Shown here in pieces: positions 46,704 to 54,484 of a DNA stretch of 64,000 nt. Position 1 is the stretch's first letter. The number at the start of each line of letters is the position of its first letter. The notes beneath the pieces were generated by a model, which was not told the origin of the DNA, ran no database searches, and saw nothing but the letters and a program-made list of their open reading frames with translations. Origin of the DNA: Streptomyces sp. 846.5 (GTDB lineage: Bacteria > Actinomycetota > Actinomycetes > Streptomycetales > Streptomycetaceae); the NCBI RefSeq assembly GCF_004365705.1, contig NZ_SOBN01000001.1, positions 3,954,001-4,018,000 on the forward strand, in the 5' to 3' direction. Made by a program: the position numbers and the translations under genes.

Positions 46704-47882
46704 TCAGAGCTGGTACTCCGCCAGGACCGTCGCGACCTCGTCCTCGAACGCGGCGGCCGGGCCGAGGAACAGTTCGAGGTGCTTGGCCCAGGCGTGGTAG
46801 CGGTGCAGCGGGTAGTCGAGGTCCGCGCCCATGCCGCCGTGCAGGTGCTGGGCGGTCGCGGCGATCGAGCGGACGCCCTCGGCCGACCAGACCTTGGCGG
46901 TGGCGAGATCGGCGGCCAGCGGGATGCGCTGCGGGTCGTCCGTGCCCTCCGCCGTGGTGGCGAGGCCCAGACGCCAGGCCGCCTGCCAGAGGGTGACCTC
47001 CATCGCCCGCAGGTCGATGTACCGGTCGGCGACCTGCATCGACACGGCCTGGAAGGTGGCGATGGGATGCCCGAACTGCACCCGCTTGCCGGTGTAGTCG
47101 GCGGTGATCCGCAGGATCTGCTCGCCCAGGCCCAGGCACAGCGCCGCGGTGCCGACAATCAGCAGGCCGCGCAGGTAGAGCCAGTTGGCGGCGTCCGGCG
47201 CGGGTTCCCCCAGCTGCGCCGAGACGTCGACCCGCGCGCCGTCGAAGACCATCTCGGCGGCGAGCTCCCCATGGGTGGTGACCTGGCGCCGCAGCTCCAC
47301 ACCGGGGGCGTGCGGGTCCACCAGGAGCAGCAGGGTGCCCTGGTCGCAGCGCGCCGGAACCACGATCCGGTCCAGCACCTGGGCGGAGGTCACCCCGGTC
47401 TGCACACCGTCCAGGATCCAGCCGCCGCCGGAGCTGGTGGACGGGTCCGCCGGCACGGCGCGGACGCCCTGGTCGGCCGGCTCGTGCCCGGTACGGCCGT
47501 GCGGGGCGACGCCGAGCAGCAGCCGTCCCGCCACGACCTCCGGCAGCAGCTGCCGGCACTGGGCCTCGCTGCCGTAACGCTGGACGGCGAGCGCGGCGGC
47601 GCCGGTCTCCAGCAGCGGAACCCGGGCGAGCACACGCGCTGACTCGCGCAGCACCAGACACCAGGCGACGGGGTCCAGGCCCGAGCCGCCGTACTCCTCG
47701 GAAAGTGCGATACCGGGCATATCGGACTTGGCGAGGCGCTGCCACAGCTCGCGGTCGACGTCCTCGGCGACGGGTTCGGAATTGACCGCGGGGCTGGGCA
47801 CACCGTCCGGAGCGACATCGGCGAAGGCTGCGCGAGCGGCTTCGACTGCGGCCTGCTGCGCCTCGGTGAAGGTGAAGTCCAC
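46704..47882 (-). CDS. Acyl-CoA dehydrogenase-family protein, apparently lacking the usual catalytic Glu
   Basis: 392 residues from GTG 47882. The three-domain fold is intact: helical N domain, beta domain (WILDGVQTGVTSAQVLDRIV) and the C-terminal helix QFGHPIATFQAVSMQVADRY. The canonical base in medium-chain enzymes lies in IYEGT; here the aligned segment is HLELFLGP, with Leu. Such subunits occur in alpha2beta2 enzymes of sterol side-chain breakdown where only one partner is catalytic. No second acyl-CoA dehydrogenase gene is adjacent. Divergent from the DUF5819 gene. Confidence 0.82.
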   Translation of the reverse strand: MDFTFTEAQQAAVEAARAAFADVAPDGVPSPAVNSEPVAEDVDRELWQRLAKSDMPGIALSEEYGGSGLDPVAWCLVLRESARVLARVPLLETGAAALAVQRYGSEAQCRQLLPEVVAGRLLLGVAPHGRTGHEPADQGVRAVPADPSTSSGGGWILDGVQTGVTSAQVLDRIVVPARCDQGTLLLLVDPHAPGVELRRQVTTHGELAAEMVFDGARVDVSAQLGEPAPDAANWLYLRGLLIVGTAALCLGLGEQILRITADYTGKRVQFGHPIATFQAVSMQVADRYIDLRAMEVTLWQAAWRLGLATTAEGTDDPQRIPLAADLATAKVWSAEGVRSIAATAQHLHGGMGADLDYPLHRYHAWAKHLELFLGPAAAFEDEVATVLAEYQL

Positions 47883-48093
47883 GGCTCTCCCCTTTGCTGC
47901 CCGACCCCATGACGGACCGTCAGATTAGAACGGGTTCTAGTGGATGGGAAGGGCCAGGGCGCTGCGGGGCGCAACCGCCGATTGTGACATTCCAACTAAA
48001 CCGGTCAATGGTTCACTCCCCCTGTCACAGGAACCACAGGGTCAGTACCGTTCGGGGCGGACAGAGCCTCAGCGAGCGAGCGAGCAGGTACGC

Positions 48094-48888
48094 GTGCCAG
48101 ACCATCCGAACCAGGCAACGCAGGACGAAGCGGCGACGCCGCCGCAACTGCCGTCGGCGCCGAAGCACGAGCTGGTGCCTGAACTGCGACCCGCTTCCGG
48201 CCCTGACCCCGACGCCGCCCCCGCCCCCGCAGGGGACGACTCCTCTCCCCGCCTCTGGTCCCTGCCCGCGCTGATCACCCTCGCGCTCACCGCCACCGTC
48301 CTCATCGCCGCCACCGCCTGGCACCTCGGCACCGTCTTCCTCTCCATAGCCCCCTCCAACCCGGCCTCGCAGCGCTACCAGTCGGCGATCAACGCCCATG
48401 TCATGCCCGAGTTCGAGCAGAACTGGCAGCTCTTCGCCCCCAACCCGCTGCAGAACAACATCGCCGTCGAGGCCCGGTTGCAGACCCTCGCCCCCGACGG
48501 CAGCCGCGGCCAGTCCGGCTGGATCAGCCTCACCGCCCACGACATCGCGGCTGTCAGGGGCAACCCCGCCCCCAGCCATCTGGACCAGAACCAGCTGCGC
48601 CGGGCCTGGGACTACTACACCGCCTGGCACAACCTGCCGAGCGAGACCTCCCTCGGCGTCGGCGGCCCACTGTCCAAGGAGTACCTGAAGCGCATCGGGC
48701 TGCAGCGGATCGGCAACCGCGACTGGCAGGGGAACCAGATCATCCAGATCGAGTTCCGCTCCGCCACCACCCCGGTCACCGGACCGTCCTGGACCGCCGC
48801 CGCACAGAAGCAGCAGACCAGCTACGTCACCCTGCAGTGGTGGGCGGTCTCCGACGACGACTACACCGGCCTCGGGATCCTCGGATGA
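48094..48888 (+). CDS. DUF5819 membrane-anchored protein
   Basis: 264 residues from GTG 48094 (a longer frame from 47944 has poor support). A disordered Pro/Asp-rich head (about 65 residues) precedes one membrane helix (LPALITLALTATVLIAATAW). The rest is outside the membrane and includes INAHVMPEFEQNWQLFAPNP and IAVEARLQTLAPDGS. Family DUF5819 has no known function. Its stop overlaps the start of the HTTM gene, and the pairing suggests the two proteins form one complex. Confidence 0.8.
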   Translation: MPDHPNQATQDEAATPPQLPSAPKHELVPELRPASGPDPDAAPAPAGDDSSPRLWSLPALITLALTATVLIAATAWHLGTVFLSIAPSNPASQRYQSAINAHVMPEFEQNWQLFAPNPLQNNIAVEARLQTLAPDGSRGQSGWISLTAHDIAAVRGNPAPSHLDQNQLRRAWDYYTAWHNLPSETSLGVGGPLSKEYLKRIGLQRIGNRDWQGNQIIQIEFRSATTPVTGPSWTAAAQKQQTSYVTLQWWAVSDDDYTGLGILG

Positions 48889-50114
48889 ACGCACGCACCA
48901 GCGCCCTCGACAACCCCCGCGACAGCATCCTCACCGGCTGGACGGCCTTCACCGGACGGGTCCTCGCGCCCTACCAGGCGGCCGTCGTCCGGATCGGCTT
49001 CGCCCTGTGCTTCGGCGGCTTTCTGCTGCGCGAGTGGCCGCACCGTCGGGTCCTCTACGGCGACCGCTCGGCCTGGAGCCTCGACCTGGCCCGCCAGATG
49101 CTGGCCGGCGACCACGCGTTCACCGTGCTGGCGTGGTCCGGCGACCGCTGGTGGTTCGAGACCGTGTACACGGCGACGATCGCGGTGAGCGTGCTGCTGA
49201 TTCTCGGCTGGCGCACCCGCGCCATGTCGGTGCTGTTCCTGGTGTGCGTGCTGTCGGTGCAGAACCGCAGCGTCCTGATCGGCGACGGCGGTGACAACGT
49301 CATCCACCTGATGGCGATCTACCTCGCCTTCACCCGCTGCGGCACGGTCTGGTCCCTCGACGCCCGCCGCCACCGCCTCCACCCGGAGCGGGCGGGCCGG
49401 ACGGACCGCACCGGGGTGGCGCTGTGGTCGGCCCTCGGCTTCGCCCTGCTGTCCGTCCAACTCACCGACCCCGGCGGGACGGGGACGCTGAACCCCGGGC
49501 TGTACACCTGGAGCACCGTCTTCTGGGCGTTCTGGCTGATCAGCGGCGCACAGTGGCTGCTCGACCGCCGCGCGCCGGACGGCGAACCCCGGGCCGTGCT
49601 GGACGCGATGGCGACCATGCTGCACAACTCCGCGATGCTGGTGGTGATGGTGGAGGTCTGCTTCATCTACGCCACCGCCGGCTGGTACAAGATCCAGGGC
49701 TCGCTCTGGCAGGGCGGCACCGCGCTCTACTTCCCGCTGCACCTGGACTACTTCGACCCCTGGCCCGCGCTGTCGCAGCAGCTCTCGGCGCACCCGATCC
49801 CGGTCTTCCTGATCAGCTACGGGACGGTCATCGTGCAGGTGGCCTTCCCGTTCCTGGTCTTCAACCGGCGTATCAAGAACGTACTGCTGGTGCTGATGAT
49901 GACCGAGCACGCCGCAATCGCGGTGACCCTCGGCCTGCCGTTCTTCTCGCTGGCGATGATCAGCGCGGACGCGGTCTTCCTGCCCACCTGGTTCCTGGTC
50001 CGCGCGGGCGACGCGGTCTCCCGCTTCGCCACCCCCCTCGCCACCCTCGTGCGACATGTGTTCACGCGCCGCGATGAACCATCGCGCTCCTCCGAAGGAG
50101 TGACCACGGTCTGA
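48885..50114 (+). CDS. HTTM-domain membrane protein (vitamin K-carboxylase-like)
   Basis: 409 residues from ATG 48885, overlapping the DUF5819 stop by 4 nt. About seven membrane helices make up the HTTM domain, the part shared with vitamin K-dependent gamma-glutamyl carboxylase: AAVVRIGFALCFGGFLLREW, TVYTATIAVSVLLILGWRTR, ICYATAGWYK-like segment FIYATAGWYKIQGSLWQGGT, and FFSLAMISADAVFL. Bacterial HTTM proteins have no demonstrated carboxylase activity in general. It probably modifies or transports something together with DUF5819. Confidence 0.83.
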   Translation: MNARTSALDNPRDSILTGWTAFTGRVLAPYQAAVVRIGFALCFGGFLLREWPHRRVLYGDRSAWSLDLARQMLAGDHAFTVLAWSGDRWWFETVYTATIAVSVLLILGWRTRAMSVLFLVCVLSVQNRSVLIGDGGDNVIHLMAIYLAFTRCGTVWSLDARRHRLHPERAGRTDRTGVALWSALGFALLSVQLTDPGGTGTLNPGLYTWSTVFWAFWLISGAQWLLDRRAPDGEPRAVLDAMATMLHNSAMLVVMVEVCFIYATAGWYKIQGSLWQGGTALYFPLHLDYFDPWPALSQQLSAHPIPVFLISYGTVIVQVAFPFLVFNRRIKNVLLVLMMTEHAAIAVTLGLPFFSLAMISADAVFLPTWFLVRAGDAVSRFATPLATLVRHVFTRRDEPSRSSEGVTTV

Positions 50115-50127
50115 CAATCGCGTTGCT

Positions 50128-50165
50128 CATGACGTCACCACCATTCAATTGAAGGGGACGTCATG
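50128..50165 (+). promoter_or_regulatory. Inverted repeat enclosing the RBS of the BRO-type gene
   Basis: CATGACGTC (50128-50136) and GACGTCATG (50157-50165) are perfect 9-bp arms around a 20-nt spacer. The spacer holds palindrome TTCAATTGAA and the ribosome site GAAGGGG, and the right arm contains the ATG start (50163). It could be a DNA operator or an RNA hairpin that hides the start. Confidence 0.65.
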
Positions 50166-51014
50166 CAACACACCGAACAGCCGACCCTGCAGCACTCCGC
50201 CTTCCCGGTCACCGGGCAACCGATCCGCGTCATCATGATCGACGGCGAGCCCTGGTTCGCCACGGCAGACGTCTGCCGAATCCTGGGACGATCCAATCCG
50301 AGCTGGGCAAACCAGATCGTCCGGCAGCACGAAACGCAGACAGTGGATCTGCGCGACGTAACCCTCACTTCAAGTGAGGGTAAAGACAAAATCGCAGGCC
50401 GGAAAGGCTACGAACGTGGAAATCCGCTGCTCGGCGTCGTCAGCGAGAGCGGGCTCTACACGCTGATCATGCGCTCTCGCAAACCGTCCGCCCAGCCCTT
50501 CCAGACCTGGGTCACCTCCGAGCTCCTCCCCTCCCTCCGCCGTGGCGACACCGATCTCGCCGCTGAACGCAGAAGGATGGCCGAGACCCTGGCCGAGGCC
50601 GTCGGCCATCAGCCCGTTGATCTCATCGCGCGGGTCGAGGGCATCCAGGACACCGACTTCCGCGTCCTCACCGACGGCTCCGTGCACTGCCCGCACGGAC
50701 GTACGGAGGCGTGCGTCCCCAGGCGCGGTGAGGACAGCGGGCCGCCCTTCGGCCCCTACTTCCGCTGCCCGGAGGTGAAGCGCGTCGGCATCCGTGGCAG
50801 CAAGGGAATCCGCAGCTGCGGCACCATCCGCTTCGTCGACGTGGTCCGCCGCCTCGCCGCCCCCCGCGAGCCCGAGACCCCAGCCGCCCCGCCCCAGCCG
50901 CAGGCCCCCATCTCGGCGGGGCTGCTGTCCCTGAAGATCGGCCAGGCCCGGGTCCTGGGAACGGCGAAGGAGATCGCCGCGCTGCTCAAGGAGATGGGAG
51001 TGGAAGCAGGATAG
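50163..51014 (+). CDS. BRO-N phage antirepressor-like protein
   Basis: 283 residues from ATG 50163 with GAAGGGG upstream. The N-terminal BRO domain is clear: IRVIMIDGEPWFATADVCRI, LGRSNPSWANQIVR, LLGVVSESGLYTLIMRSRKP and FQTWVTSELLPSLRRGD, as in phage antirepressors. The C-terminal half has a possible zinc cluster (CPHGRTEACVP...YFRCPEVKR...RSCGTIRFV). It is a lone gene between HTTM and SpoU methyltransferase genes, with no other phage gene around. Its base usage is slightly lower in GC than its neighbours, so it may be acquired. Role unknown; DNA binding is likely. Confidence 0.85.
   Translation: MQHTEQPTLQHSAFPVTGQPIRVIMIDGEPWFATADVCRILGRSNPSWANQIVRQHETQTVDLRDVTLTSSEGKDKIAGRKGYERGNPLLGVVSESGLYTLIMRSRKPSAQPFQTWVTSELLPSLRRGDTDLAAERRRMAETLAEAVGHQPVDLIARVEGIQDTDFRVLTDGSVHCPHGRTEACVPRRGEDSGPPFGPYFRCPEVKRVGIRGSKGIRSCGTIRFVDVVRRLAAPREPETPAAPPQPQAPISAGLLSLKIGQARVLGTAKEIAALLKEMGVEAG
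50361..50381. promoter_or_regulatory. 21-bp perfect palindrome inside the BRO-type gene
   Basis: Ten-base arms ACCCTCACTT and AAGTGAGGGT around a single C, within codons 67-73. It is too long and exact to be likely by chance, and may be a binding site for the gene's own product or another regulator. Confidence 0.55.
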
Positions 51015-51154
51015 CCCCGCAGAGGCGAGGGCCGGCCGCCCCACGCCTGCAACGGCATTCGCCCTGCCGCGACCGCACCCACCGTCTCGCGGCTCCGCCG
51101 CAAAGCGCCAACTACAACGGGGGGCGGCACCTTTGAGCCGAGCGCCGCAGCCGG

Positions 51155-51949
51155 CTACGCCGCCCCGCCTCCCCCGCCCACAGCCCCCCGCCCCACCCCC
51201 GACATCCAGTGGAACAGTCCCATCCCCACGCTCGTCGCCAGGTTGAAGCTGGAGACCTGGGGGCGCATCGACACCGCCACCACCCGCGTCGCCATCCCCC
51301 GCAACTCCTCGGAGATGCCGTGCCTCTCCGAGCCGAAGGCGATGAGGGCGTCGTCCGGGAAGGGCACTGTGCGGATGTCGTCGCCCTCCGGGTCGAGGAC
51401 GTAGAGCGGGCCGTCCGGAAGCTGGCTGAGCGTCAACTGCTCGACCGACGTCGCGAAATGAAGCCCCGCGCCGGCCCGGACCACGGTCGGGTGCCAGGGG
51501 TCGACGTCCCCCGTCGTCACGACGCCGGTCGCGCCGAAGCCGGCTGCGAGGCGGACGACGGCGCCGATGTTGCCGAGGTTGCGGGGGTTGTCGAGGACGA
51601 CGACGGGTGCGGTGCGCGGGCGGCGGGCGAGTGCCGCGAGGTTGGCGGTGCGCGGAGGGCGCATCGCCAGAGCCGCGATGCCGGTCGGGTGGAGCCGGGG
51701 GACGAGTTCGCGCAGCACCGTCGCCGGGACCTCGACCGCCAGCGCATCCACCGCGGCGGCCACGTCCGGCGCCAGCTCTGCGGCCAGCTCCGCCACCCCG
51801 GCCCGGTCGCTGGTGAGCACCACCGTCACCTCGGCGCCGAACCTCAGCGCGTGCTTGAGCGCATGGAACCCGTCCAGCAGCACACCGCCCCCCGCCGCCT
51901 CGGTGCGCCACCGCGCCGTCGCCTGGGTCACCTGCGTCACGTCCGTCAC
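51155..51949 (-). CDS. SpoU/TrmH-family RNA methyltransferase
   Basis: 264 residues from GTG 51949. The N-terminal substrate domain is followed by the SPOUT knot: VVVLDNPRNLGNIGAVVRLA (motif 1, with Asn and Arg), LIAFGSERHGISEELRGMAT (motif 2) and MRPQVSSFNLATSVGMGLFH (motif 3). It methylates a ribose 2'-OH in tRNA or rRNA using AdoMet. Which nucleotide is unknown. It ends in a Gly-rich tail. Confidence 0.88.
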   Translation of the reverse strand: MTDVTQVTQATARWRTEAAGGGVLLDGFHALKHALRFGAEVTVVLTSDRAGVAELAAELAPDVAAAVDALAVEVPATVLRELVPRLHPTGIAALAMRPPRTANLAALARRPRTAPVVVLDNPRNLGNIGAVVRLAAGFGATGVVTTGDVDPWHPTVVRAGAGLHFATSVEQLTLSQLPDGPLYVLDPEGDDIRTVPFPDDALIAFGSERHGISEELRGMATRVVAVSMRPQVSSFNLATSVGMGLFHWMSGVGRGAVGGGGGAA

Positions 51950-51980
51950 CCGGTCAACCCTACGTCCGGGCTACGCCCGG

Positions 51981-52511
51981 CTACTCCTCCTCCGGCTCCA
52001 TCAGCAGCCGGGCGTAGTTCGCCATCGACCGCTGGTAGCGCGGCAGGTGCGGGGCGAGCGCCGCCACCGCCTCCGCGACGGCCTCGCGCTCGTGCCCGGA
52101 GTCGACCAGGCAGAGGGCCAGGGTCGCGCTGATGGCGTCGTCCAGGTGGTCCGAGCCGCGCTCCCGCTCGGCGCGCAGCAGCGCCACGCCCTCCTCCGGG
52201 CGGCCCATGTTCCGCAGCGAGCTGGACATCTGGATCACCACCCGGCGCCGTCGCTCGCCGTCGAGTCCGGCCGCCAGCGCCTGCTGGTAGAGCGGCACGG
52301 CCAGGTCGGAGTGGCCGGTGGAGTCCTGGAAGGCGCCGCGCTCGAACAGCAGCACCGGGTGCCCCTCGGGGAGCTCGCCGAGCAGCTTCTCGTGCCGGGC
52401 CCGGAACTCCTCCTCGGGCAGGTTCGGGAACTCCAGCCAGAGGGCGATGCTGCGCTGGTCCCATTCGGTGCTGAGTGCGGTGCTGAGTGCGGTGCTCGTC
52501 TCCGTGGTCAT
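51981..52511 (-). CDS. Tetratricopeptide-type helical protein
   Basis: 176 residues from ATG 52511. TPR-like helix pairs are visible: HPVLLFERGAFQDSTGHSDL, AVPLYQQALAAGL, ERRRRVVIQMSSSLRNMGRP and EEGVALLRAERE. It matches small tetratricopeptide proteins common in Streptomyces with unknown role. The gene ends 31 nt before the methyltransferase start and reads in the same direction, so the two may be co-transcribed. Divergent from the ArsR-type regulator. Confidence 0.75.
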   Translation of the reverse strand: MTTETSTALSTALSTEWDQRSIALWLEFPNLPEEEFRARHEKLLGELPEGHPVLLFERGAFQDSTGHSDLAVPLYQQALAAGLDGERRRRVVIQMSSSLRNMGRPEEGVALLRAERERGSDHLDDAISATLALCLVDSGHEREAVAEAVAALAPHLPRYQRSMANYARLLMEPEEE

Positions 52512-52647
52512 GGGAGGAGCTTGGCAACCTTGCCCGATCCCGCGCCAGTGATTAGGTTCAGACCGAATCACTGTCCTCCCCCCGGAGCCCGCCATCGCCG
52601 TCACCCTCCGCTTCAGCGCAGCTGACCTGCGGCGGTGCCGGTTCGCA

Positions 52648-53655
52648 GTGTCGCCCGCCTTCGAGACCCTGTCCGCCGTGCGGGTCACCACGGGTCAGCA
52701 GCCGCCGGACCACCACCGCCCCTGGCTGGACTCCGTCCGCCCCCTCATGGACGGGCCCGACGCCCCCGACCTGCGTCCGCTCACGCTGCTGCAGCCGCGC
52801 CGCGGCTACACCCCCGACTTCCTCTCGCCGCCGCCCACCGGCCCGCAGGCCCGGTTCGAGGACGAGCTCACCCGGATCGCAGCCACCCCGCCCGCACAGG
52901 TCCGCGCCGAGATCGTGCGCTCGCTCCGGGAAACCCCCGGCGCCGCGGAGTCCGCCACCGGGCGGCTGCTGCTCGGCGATCCCGAGGAGGTGCTCCAGCT
53001 GATCACCGGCCTGATCCGCACCGCGTGGACCATGCTCGTCGAACCGACGTGGCCACGGGTACGGGCGCTGCTGGACGCCGATGTGGCATTCCAGAGCCGG
53101 CGCCTGGCCGAGGGCGGCCTGGACCGGCTGTTCGCCGAACTGCACCCGATGCTGCGCTGGCAGGGCAATGTGCTGACCCGGGTGCGCGGCGAGGACGACC
53201 ACCGGGACCTGGACGGCGAGGGGCTGGTGCTGATGCCCAGCGCCTTCAAGTGGCAGGAGGTCGTGGTCATCGTCGACCCGCCCTGGCAGCCCACCGTGGT
53301 CTACCCGGTCCGAGGTCTGGGCACTCTGTGGCCGTCCCGATCAGCCGATGCCCCTACCAAAAACAGAACCGCCGCCCTCGCCCGGCTGATCGGGCGCACC
53401 CGTGCCGCCCTGCTCACCGGACTGGACACCCCGGCCAGCACCCAACTCCTCGCCCACCGCTACGCGCTGGCCCCCGGCACCGTCTCCGAGCATCTGACCA
53501 TCCTCCGCGACGCCGGCTTCGTCGTCGGCGAGCGCCACCGCCACGAGATCCGCTACCGCCGCACCGAACTCGGCACGGCGGCAGCGAACGCACAACGTGT
53601 GTGCTCTACCTCCGCGTCGCCCGCATCCGGCCGAGGACCGTCGACACGGCGATGA
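52648..53655 (+). CDS. ArsR-family winged-helix regulator with N-terminal domain
   Basis: 335 residues from GTG 52648, the only standard start in frame after the stop at 52549. Conserved sequence begins earlier, though: TLRFSAADLRRCRFAVSPAF is readable from about 52594, where the codons are ATC and then GTC. The C-terminal winged helix is LDTPASTQLLAHRYALAPGT then VSEHLTILRDAGFVVGERHR and HEIRYRRTELGTA. The large N-terminal domain is typical of DUF5937-containing ArsR regulators. The last 50 bases overlap the convergent permease gene. Target genes are unknown. Confidence 0.75.
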   Translation: MSPAFETLSAVRVTTGQQPPDHHRPWLDSVRPLMDGPDAPDLRPLTLLQPRRGYTPDFLSPPPTGPQARFEDELTRIAATPPAQVRAEIVRSLRETPGAAESATGRLLLGDPEEVLQLITGLIRTAWTMLVEPTWPRVRALLDADVAFQSRRLAEGGLDRLFAELHPMLRWQGNVLTRVRGEDDHRDLDGEGLVLMPSAFKWQEVVVIVDPPWQPTVVYPVRGLGTLWPSRSADAPTKNRTAALARLIGRTRAALLTGLDTPASTQLLAHRYALAPGTVSEHLTILRDAGFVVGERHRHEIRYRRTELGTAAANAQRVCSTSASPASGRGPSTRR

Positions 53656-54484
53656 TCACCATCGTGCCGATCAGCATGATCGAGCCGATCACATTGATCT
53701 GCGCCGGGTACGACCGCTGCACCGAGCCGAAGATGTACATCGGGAAGGTGGTGCGCTGGCCGGCTGTGAACGCGGTGATGATGTAGTCGTCGATCGACAG
53801 CGCGAAGGCCAGCAGCGCGGCAGCGGCGATGCCGGGGGCGACCAGCGGCAGGGTCACCTTCATGAACGTCTGCGTCGGGGTGGCGTATAGGTCCTGCGCC
53901 GCCCGTTCCAGCGTCGGGTCCATGCCCGCCAGCCGGGACTTGATGGTCACCACCACATAGCTGAGACAGAACATCACATGCGCGATGGTGATGGTCCAGA
54001 AGCCCAGCGAGCCCGGGCCGATGGTGTTGAAGAACAGCGCCGTCAGGGTGGCGCCCATGACCACCTCGGGGGCGGCCATCGGCAGGAACAGCAGGGCGTT
54101 GATGCCGGAGCGGGCCTTGAAGCGGTGCCGGACCATCGCGAAGGCGATCATCGTGCCCAGCGCGGTGGAGACCAGGGTCGCGATCAGGCCGATCTCCAGG
54201 GACAGGCCCATGCTGCTGCACAGTTCCTGGTTGGCGCAGGGGTGGGCCCAGGCCTCGGTGGAGAACTGGTTCCAGGTGTAGTCGTACTTGCCGATCGGCT
54301 GGTTGAACGACATCACCAGGATGACGGCGTTCGGCAGCAGCATGAAGATGAAGATCACCACGGTGGCGGCGAGCAGGATGTGGTCGCCGATCCAGGCGAG
54401 CGGGCTGCGGCGGCGGATCTTCAGCGGCGCCTTGGAGAGCGGCGCCGGGGAGACCGGGGCCGGGGAAGCGGTTTGAGTCGCCAT
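53606..54484 (-). CDS. potC: Polyamine ABC transporter permease (PotC-like)
   Basis: 292 residues from ATG 54484, overlapping the stop of the upstream permease. Six membrane helices, with the EAA loop ERAAQDLYATPTQTFMKVTL followed by PLVAPGIAAAALLAF. The motif AFALSIDDYIITAFTAG is that of PotC-type permeases. It works with the PotB-like permease, PotA ATPase and lipoprotein PotD to import spermidine/putrescine. Last gene of potA-potB-potC order read from 56558 down. Confidence 0.92.
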   Translation of the reverse strand: MATQTASPAPVSPAPLSKAPLKIRRRSPLAWIGDHILLAATVVIFIFMLLPNAVILVMSFNQPIGKYDYTWNQFSTEAWAHPCANQELCSSMGLSLEIGLIATLVSTALGTMIAFAMVRHRFKARSGINALLFLPMAAPEVVMGATLTALFFNTIGPGSLGFWTITIAHVMFCLSYVVVTIKSRLAGMDPTLERAAQDLYATPTQTFMKVTLPLVAPGIAAAALLAFALSIDDYIITAFTAGQRTTFPMYIFGSVQRSYPAQINVIGSIMLIGTMVIIAVSTVLGRMRATRR

